NCBI RefSeq assembly: GCF_008974245.1
Contig: NZ_BBZI01000008.1
Span: 124,001-188,000 of the forward strand
DNA from: Streptomyces abyssomicinicus
Lineage (GTDB): Bacteria; Actinomycetota; Actinomycetes; Streptomycetales; Streptomycetaceae
Reading direction: 5' to 3'
DNA: 64,000 nt
Within the stretch, counting starts at the first letter, position 1. Each line of letters opens with the position of its first letter. The position numbers were made by a program, and so were the translations under genes. Of the stretch, positions 60,346 through 64,000 are shown one piece after another. The notes beneath the pieces are model-generated. The model did no database searches. It saw nothing but the letters and a program-made list of their open reading frames with translations, and was not told the DNA's origin.

Positions 60346-60372
60346 GCCGCCGGGGGCGGCGCCCCCGGCGGC
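60346..60372 (+). terminator. Terminator of the moxR operon
   Basis: GCCGCCGGGGGC (60346-60357) and GCCCCCGGCGGC (60361-60372) are perfect 12-bp arms with a GGC loop, 2 bp after the tgpA-like stop. Confidence 0.75.
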
Positions 60373-60390
60373 GGAGGCCGGCACCGGGGC

Positions 60391-60450
60391 GCCGTACCGG
60401 CCACCGCCGTACCGGCCACCACCGCACCGGGCGCCACCGCACCGGGCGCC
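60391..60450. repeat. 15-bp tandem repeats (2 + 2 copies)
   Basis: GCCGTACCGGCCACC occurs twice, then the related ACCGCACCGGGCGCC twice, all contiguous. The 337-bp gap 60344-60680 around them holds only further GC-rich hairpins such as GGGGGAGCC/GGCTCCCCC (60465-60488) and, at its end, the P450 ribosome site AGGGAG. No gene is seen. Confidence 0.85.
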
Positions 60451-60680
60451 GGGCGGCCGGTACCCGGGGGAGCCGCCGCCGGCTCCCCCGGGTCCGCACG
60501 ACCGGGCAGGCGGACCCGGGGAGGCCTACCCGGGGGTGCGGGCCCCGGAGAGGCGGGCCCCGGGCAGGCGGGTTCCTGATGCCGGGGGTGCGGTGCCGCT
60601 TCTGGGTCCGGGCGGACCTGTCCTTGCTGATGCTTCGTCAACTAGCTTGTGCGGGACCCGAATTCGACCCAGGGAGCTTC

Positions 60681-61907
60681 ATGTCCACCGCGCAGCAGGT
60701 GCCCGACATCCTTTCGCCGGAGTTCGCAGCGGATCCCTACCCCGCGTACCGCGTCTTCCGGGACAGCGCGCCCCTCCTGTGGCACGAGGCCACGCGGAGT
60801 TACATCGTCTCGCGCTACGAGGACGTCGAGCGCGTGTTCAAGGACAAGCAGGGCCAGTTCACCACCGACAACTACGACTGGCAGATCGAGCCCGTCCACG
60901 GGAAGACGATCCTGCAGCTGAGCGGGCGCGAGCACGCGGTGCGCCGTGCCCTGGTGGCGCCCGCCTTCCGCGGTACGGACCTGCAGGAGAAGTTCCTGCC
61001 CGTCATCGAGCGCAATTCGCGGGAGCTGATCGACGCCTTCCGCCACAACGGCTCGGCGGATCTGGTGGCCGACTACGCCACCCGCTTCCCGGTCAACGTC
61101 ATCGCCGACATGCTGGGCCTGGACAAGGCCGACCACGCGCGGTTCCACCGCTGGTACACGGCCGTCATCGCGTTCCTCGGCAATCTGTCCGGCGACCCCG
61201 AGGTGGCCGCGGCGGGCGAGCGGACCCGGGCGGAGTTCGCCGAGTACATGCTGCCGATCATCCGTGAACGCCGTGACCGGCCCGGCACCGACCTGCTGTC
61301 CACGCTCTGCGCGGCGGAGGTGGACGGCGTCCGGATGAGCGACGAGGACATCAAGGCGTTCTGCAGCCTGCTGCTGGCGGCCGGGGGCGAGACCACGGAC
61401 AAGGCCATCGCCGGCATCTTCGCCAATCTGCTGCGCCACCCCGACCAGCTCGCCGCCGTCCGGGAGGACCGCGGCCTGATCCCCCGGGCCTTCGCCGAGA
61501 CCCTGCGGTTCACCCCGCCGGTCCACATGATCATGCGTCAGTCGGCGCAGGACGTCGAACTGAGCGGCGGCACCGTACCGGCCGGCGCCACCGTCACCTG
61601 CCTGATCGGCGCCGCCAACCGCGACGACCGGCGTTACGCCGACCCCGACCGCTTCGACATCTTCCGTGACGACCTGACCACCACGACGGCGTTCTCCGCC
61701 GCCGCCGACCATCTGGCCTTCGCGCTCGGCCGGCACTTCTGCGTCGGCGCGCTGCTGGCGAAGGCGGAGGTGGAGATCGGGGTCGGCCAGTTGCTCGACG
61801 CCATGCCCGACCTCCGGGTCGCCGAGGGCTTCGAGCCGGCCGAGCAGGGCGTCTTCACCCGCGGTCCGGACCGCCTCCCCGTGCGGTTCACGCCGGTCTC
61901 CGGCTGA
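60681..61907 (+). CDS. Cytochrome P450
   Basis: A 408-aa bacterial P450 with all canonical elements: I-helix AGGETTD (~234-240), K-helix Glu273-x-x-Arg276 in FAETLRF, and heme ligand Cys354 in FALGRHFCVGALLAKAE. It is soluble and would need ferredoxin and ferredoxin reductase, neither encoded here. ATG with AGGGAG 4 nt upstream. It is convergent with the conservon P450, so not part of that operon, although paired P450s are common at conservons. The substrate is unknown. Confidence 0.94.
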   Translation: MSTAQQVPDILSPEFAADPYPAYRVFRDSAPLLWHEATRSYIVSRYEDVERVFKDKQGQFTTDNYDWQIEPVHGKTILQLSGREHAVRRALVAPAFRGTDLQEKFLPVIERNSRELIDAFRHNGSADLVADYATRFPVNVIADMLGLDKADHARFHRWYTAVIAFLGNLSGDPEVAAAGERTRAEFAEYMLPIIRERRDRPGTDLLSTLCAAEVDGVRMSDEDIKAFCSLLLAAGGETTDKAIAGIFANLLRHPDQLAAVREDRGLIPRAFAETLRFTPPVHMIMRQSAQDVELSGGTVPAGATVTCLIGAANRDDRRYADPDRFDIFRDDLTTTTAFSAAADHLAFALGRHFCVGALLAKAEVEIGVGQLLDAMPDLRVAEGFEPAEQGVFTRGPDRLPVRFTPVSG

Positions 61908-62010
61908 CGCCGCGGTGCCGTGCAGGCACCCCGGCGCCTGCGCGGCACCGGGGGCCTGCGCGGGCCCGGGGCCGGAGCTGACGCCGCGGCGCGGCACCCA
62001 GGGCCCGGCC

Positions 62011-62100
62011 GCGGTGTCCGCGCGGCGCCCAGGGCCCGGCGGTGCCCGTGCGGCGCCGGGGGCCCGCGCCGCGGTGTCCGTGCGGCGCCGGGGGTGAGGC
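62011..62100. repeat. ~30-bp imperfect tandem repeats between convergent P450 genes
   Basis: Units GCGGTGTCCGCGCGGCGCC, GCGGTGCCCGTGCGGCGCC and GCGGTGTCCGTGCGGCGCC begin at 62011, 62039 and 62071, each followed by a G/C-rich filler. The 61908-62143 gap contains no gene. Confidence 0.7.
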
Positions 62101-62150
62101 CGCGGGCCCCGGGCGCGGTACGGGCGCCGCGGCGCCCGCGGCCTCACCCC
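62091..62150 (-). terminator. 17-bp inverted repeat ending the conservon P450 gene
   Basis: GGGGTGAGGCCGCGGGC (62091-62107) and its exact reverse complement (62134-62150) flank a 26-nt GC-rich loop that can fold further. The right arm includes the stop codon and last codons of the minus-strand P450, so it is a terminator that overlaps the gene end. Confidence 0.65.
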
Positions 62151-63406
62151 ACGACCGGCGTGAAGTGCGCGGGGAGCGCGGTGAGGCCCCGCATCCAGAT
62201 CGACGGCCGCCAGGTCAGCTCCTCCGGGTCCACCGCCAGCACCAGGTCGGGCAGCCGGTCCAGCAGCGTCTCCACCGCGGTGCGCGCCATGATGTCCGCC
62301 AGCAGCGGAGCGGGATAGGGGCAGCGGTGCTCCCCGTTGCTGAAGGAGAGGTGGGCGGCGTTCTCCGCGCCCACGTGCCCCTCCGGCCAGATCTGCGGGT
62401 CGCTGTTGGCCGCCGCGAGCCCCAGGACCAGGCAGTCGCCGGCCCTGATCTGCCGGCCGCCCAGCTGCACGTCCCCGACGGCCCATCGCCCGATGAAGTT
62501 CTGCGTGGGCGTGTCCAGCCACAGCACCTCGTTGAGCGCCTCGCCCACGCTGAGCCTGCCGCCCGAGACGTTCACGGCGAAGCGTTCGTCGGTCAGCAGC
62601 AGGCGCAGGGTGTTGCCGATCCAGTTGCCGGTCGGCTGCTGCGCGGCGGCGATCACCGAGATCAGGTCCTGGACGATCTCCTCGTCGGTCAGGCCCGCCG
62701 GGTGGGCGAGCATGCGGGAGGTGACGTCCGGGCCCGGCGCGGCCCGCTTCTCGTCGACCAGCCGCCGCAGCCGGTCGGCCACCCGGGCGTACGCGGCCAC
62801 CGGATCGTCGCCCTCCCCCGCGTCCAGGGAGATGCGCAGGTCGTCCACCAGCTGCCGGGTGTCCGTTCCCGAAGCGGGCATGCCGCACATCTGCACCACG
62901 GCCCGCATCGGCAGGGCGTGCGCGTAGCCGGTCATCAGCTCGGCGCTGCCGCTCCCGGCGAACCGGGCGATCAGTTCGTCGGCGATCAGCCGGCAGTTGT
63001 GGGCGAGCTCGAACTGGTCGACGCCCTCCAGGGCCTCGGTGATCACTCCGGCGCGCCGGCGGTGCTCGTCGCCCTCGGTGAACAGCACCGAGGGCTGGTA
63101 CCCGACGAACGGCAGCAGCGGCCAGTCCTGCGGGATCCTCTCCCACTGGTTCCAGCGCCGCGAGTCGCGCGCGAACAACTCGTCGTGGTGGGTCACGTAG
63201 GTGAGTTCGGAGTAGCCCAGCACCAGCCAGGCGGGGATGCCGCCCTCCAGCAGCACCGGCGCGACGGAGCCGTGCTCCCGGCGCAGGGCGCGGTACAGCT
63301 GTGCCGGTGACTGCTGGTACTCCAGCCCCGCCAGCGGGACCGCTCCCGGGTGCGCCGGGCACCCGGGCGGCGCGTCGTGCGGGAGCGGGTGTCCGGTTGC
63401 GGTCAC
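62144..63406 (-). CDS. Conservon-linked cytochrome P450 lacking ExxR arginine (CYP157-like)
   Basis: A 420-aa P450 with the heme ligand Cys362 in FSNGEHRCPYPAPLLADIMA. The K-helix reads Glu293-Val-Leu-Trp296, so the arginine of ExxR is replaced, and the I-helix has AAAQQPTGNW instead of AGxDT. The CYP157 family of Streptomyces, found at conservons, is known to lack a normal ExxR. The GTG start overlaps the stop of the CvnD-like GTPase gene (GTGA). Whether it is a monooxygenase or has another role with the GTPase is unknown. Confidence 0.9.
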   Translation of the reverse strand: MTATGHPLPHDAPPGCPAHPGAVPLAGLEYQQSPAQLYRALRREHGSVAPVLLEGGIPAWLVLGYSELTYVTHHDELFARDSRRWNQWERIPQDWPLLPFVGYQPSVLFTEGDEHRRRAGVITEALEGVDQFELAHNCRLIADELIARFAGSGSAELMTGYAHALPMRAVVQMCGMPASGTDTRQLVDDLRISLDAGEGDDPVAAYARVADRLRRLVDEKRAAPGPDVTSRMLAHPAGLTDEEIVQDLISVIAAAQQPTGNWIGNTLRLLLTDERFAVNVSGGRLSVGEALNEVLWLDTPTQNFIGRWAVGDVQLGGRQIRAGDCLVLGLAAANSDPQIWPEGHVGAENAAHLSFSNGEHRCPYPAPLLADIMARTAVETLLDRLPDLVLAVDPEELTWRPSIWMRGLTALPAHFTPVVG

Positions 63407-64000
63407 GGTGTCGCCTCCTGGGCCATGGCCATGTCGTAGAGGTGGTCCACGAGGGTGATCAGCACGTCCTTGGCCGACTGGCGGTCCCTCGCGTCGCACT
63501 CGACCATCGGCACGTGCGCCGGGAGGGCGAGCGCCTGGCGGATCTCCCCGAGGGAGTAGCGGACCCCGTCCTGCTCGAAGCGGTTGACCGCCACCACGAA
63601 CGGGGTCCGGTGGTGCTCGAGCCTGTCGATCGCGTACCAGCAGTCGTCCACCCGGCGGGTGTCCACCAGGACCACCGCGCCCAGCGTTCCCGCGAAGAGC
63701 CGGTCCCACAGGAACCAGAAGCGTTCCTGCCCGGGCGCTCCGAACAGGTACAGCACCATGCGGTCGTTGAGGCTGATCCGCCCGAAGTCGAAGGCGACCG
63801 TCGTCGTGCTCTTCCGCGACGCCGGATCGGGCTCGTCGATGCCGACGCCGGCCCGGGTCATCACCTCCTCGGTGTTCAGCGGCCGGATCTCGCTGACCGA
63901 GCGGACCAGGGTGGTCTTGCCGACGCCGAAGCCGCCCACGACGACGATCTTCAGCCCGGTCTCCGCCCGGTCCGTCAGCGGCAGGCGCAGGGAGGGCAGC
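63403..64000 (-). CDS. cvnD: Conservon small GTPase (CvnD-like), 5' end outside window
   Basis: The frame is open to the window edge (upstream codons encode ...LTDRAETGLKIVVVGGFG...), so the start is missing; 198 residues are visible. P-loop GGFGVGKTTLV, switch region TTTVAFDFGRISL, the DxxGQ-like LFGAPGQERFWFLWD, and the base-specificity segment AVNRFEQD are those of the MglA/Rap-like GTPases of Streptomyces conservons. In these, CvnA (sensor kinase-like), CvnB (roadblock) and CvnC (DUF742) precede CvnD; they should lie to the right. It is followed by its P450 with a 4-nt overlap. Confidence 0.92.
   Translation of the reverse strand, partial: LPSLRLPLTDRAETGLKIVVVGGFGVGKTTLVRSVSEIRPLNTEEVMTRAGVGIDEPDPASRKSTTTVAFDFGRISLNDRMVLYLFGAPGQERFWFLWDRLFAGTLGAVVLVDTRRVDDCWYAIDRLEHHRTPFVVAVNRFEQDGVRYSLGEIRQALALPAHVPMVECDARDRQSAKDVLITLVDHLYDMAMAQEATP

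Overview
The window is a chromosomal segment of a very GC-rich actinobacterium, almost certainly a Streptomyces. The signs are extreme G/C at third codon positions, many GTG starts, 4-nt stop/start overlaps, a bifunctional PriA in the his operon, a Wag31/SepF/YggT/FtsZ block, and conservon-type genes at the right edge. No tRNA, rRNA, CRISPR array, transposase or prophage gene was recognised. Nearly all genes look like conserved core genes; the accessory part is the last 4 kb.

Layout. (1) 1-9300, amino acid biosynthesis, mostly minus strand: hisD-hisC-hisB-(51-aa membrane protein)-hisH-priA-ridA-hisF, then hisI-trpE and a Trp-associated membrane protein that runs off the left edge; a TIGR03085 protein sits between on the plus strand. 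(2) 9500-18300: a pentapeptide-like membrane protein, a LON-domain protein, a 1.3-kb non-coding tract holding about six degenerate ~170-bp tandem repeats, a YbaK-type deacylase, a membrane protein, an ABC exporter pair, an NYN-domain protein and a 55-aa basic protein. (3) 18400-31000: dnaE, a membrane protein, a DsbA-like protein, phoD, a secreted M43 metalloprotease, a dienelactone-hydrolase-like protein, an MscS channel, a GNAT protein, rluD and lspA. (4) 30866-32100: a DksA/TraR zinc-finger protein with a long basic disordered N-terminus. (5) 32310-35778: ileS behind a translational T-box leader. (6) 36236-54394, minus strand: the division and cell wall cluster in order rsmH-ftsL-ftsI-murE-murF-mraY-murD-ftsW-murG-ftsQ-ftsZ-pgeF-yggS-sepF-yggT-wag31, with no mraZ at its head. 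(7) 54823-60343, plus strand: a beta-carbonic anhydrase, then a MoxR ATPase / DUF58 / transglutaminase operon. (8) 60681-64000: two convergent cytochrome P450 genes and the 3' part of a CvnD-like GTPase, which mark the end of a conservon.

How the parts work together. The his genes form one tightly coupled operon, and PriA probably serves both His and Trp synthesis. The dcw cluster builds peptidoglycan precursors and the septum, while wag31 supports polar growth; its internal hairpins and a separate ftsZ promoter suggest several transcription units. IleRS expression is predicted to respond to uncharged tRNA-Ile, and the enzyme carries the unusual GXHH form of the HIGH motif. The conservon GTPase is translationally coupled to a P450 whose K-helix lacks the ExxR arginine.
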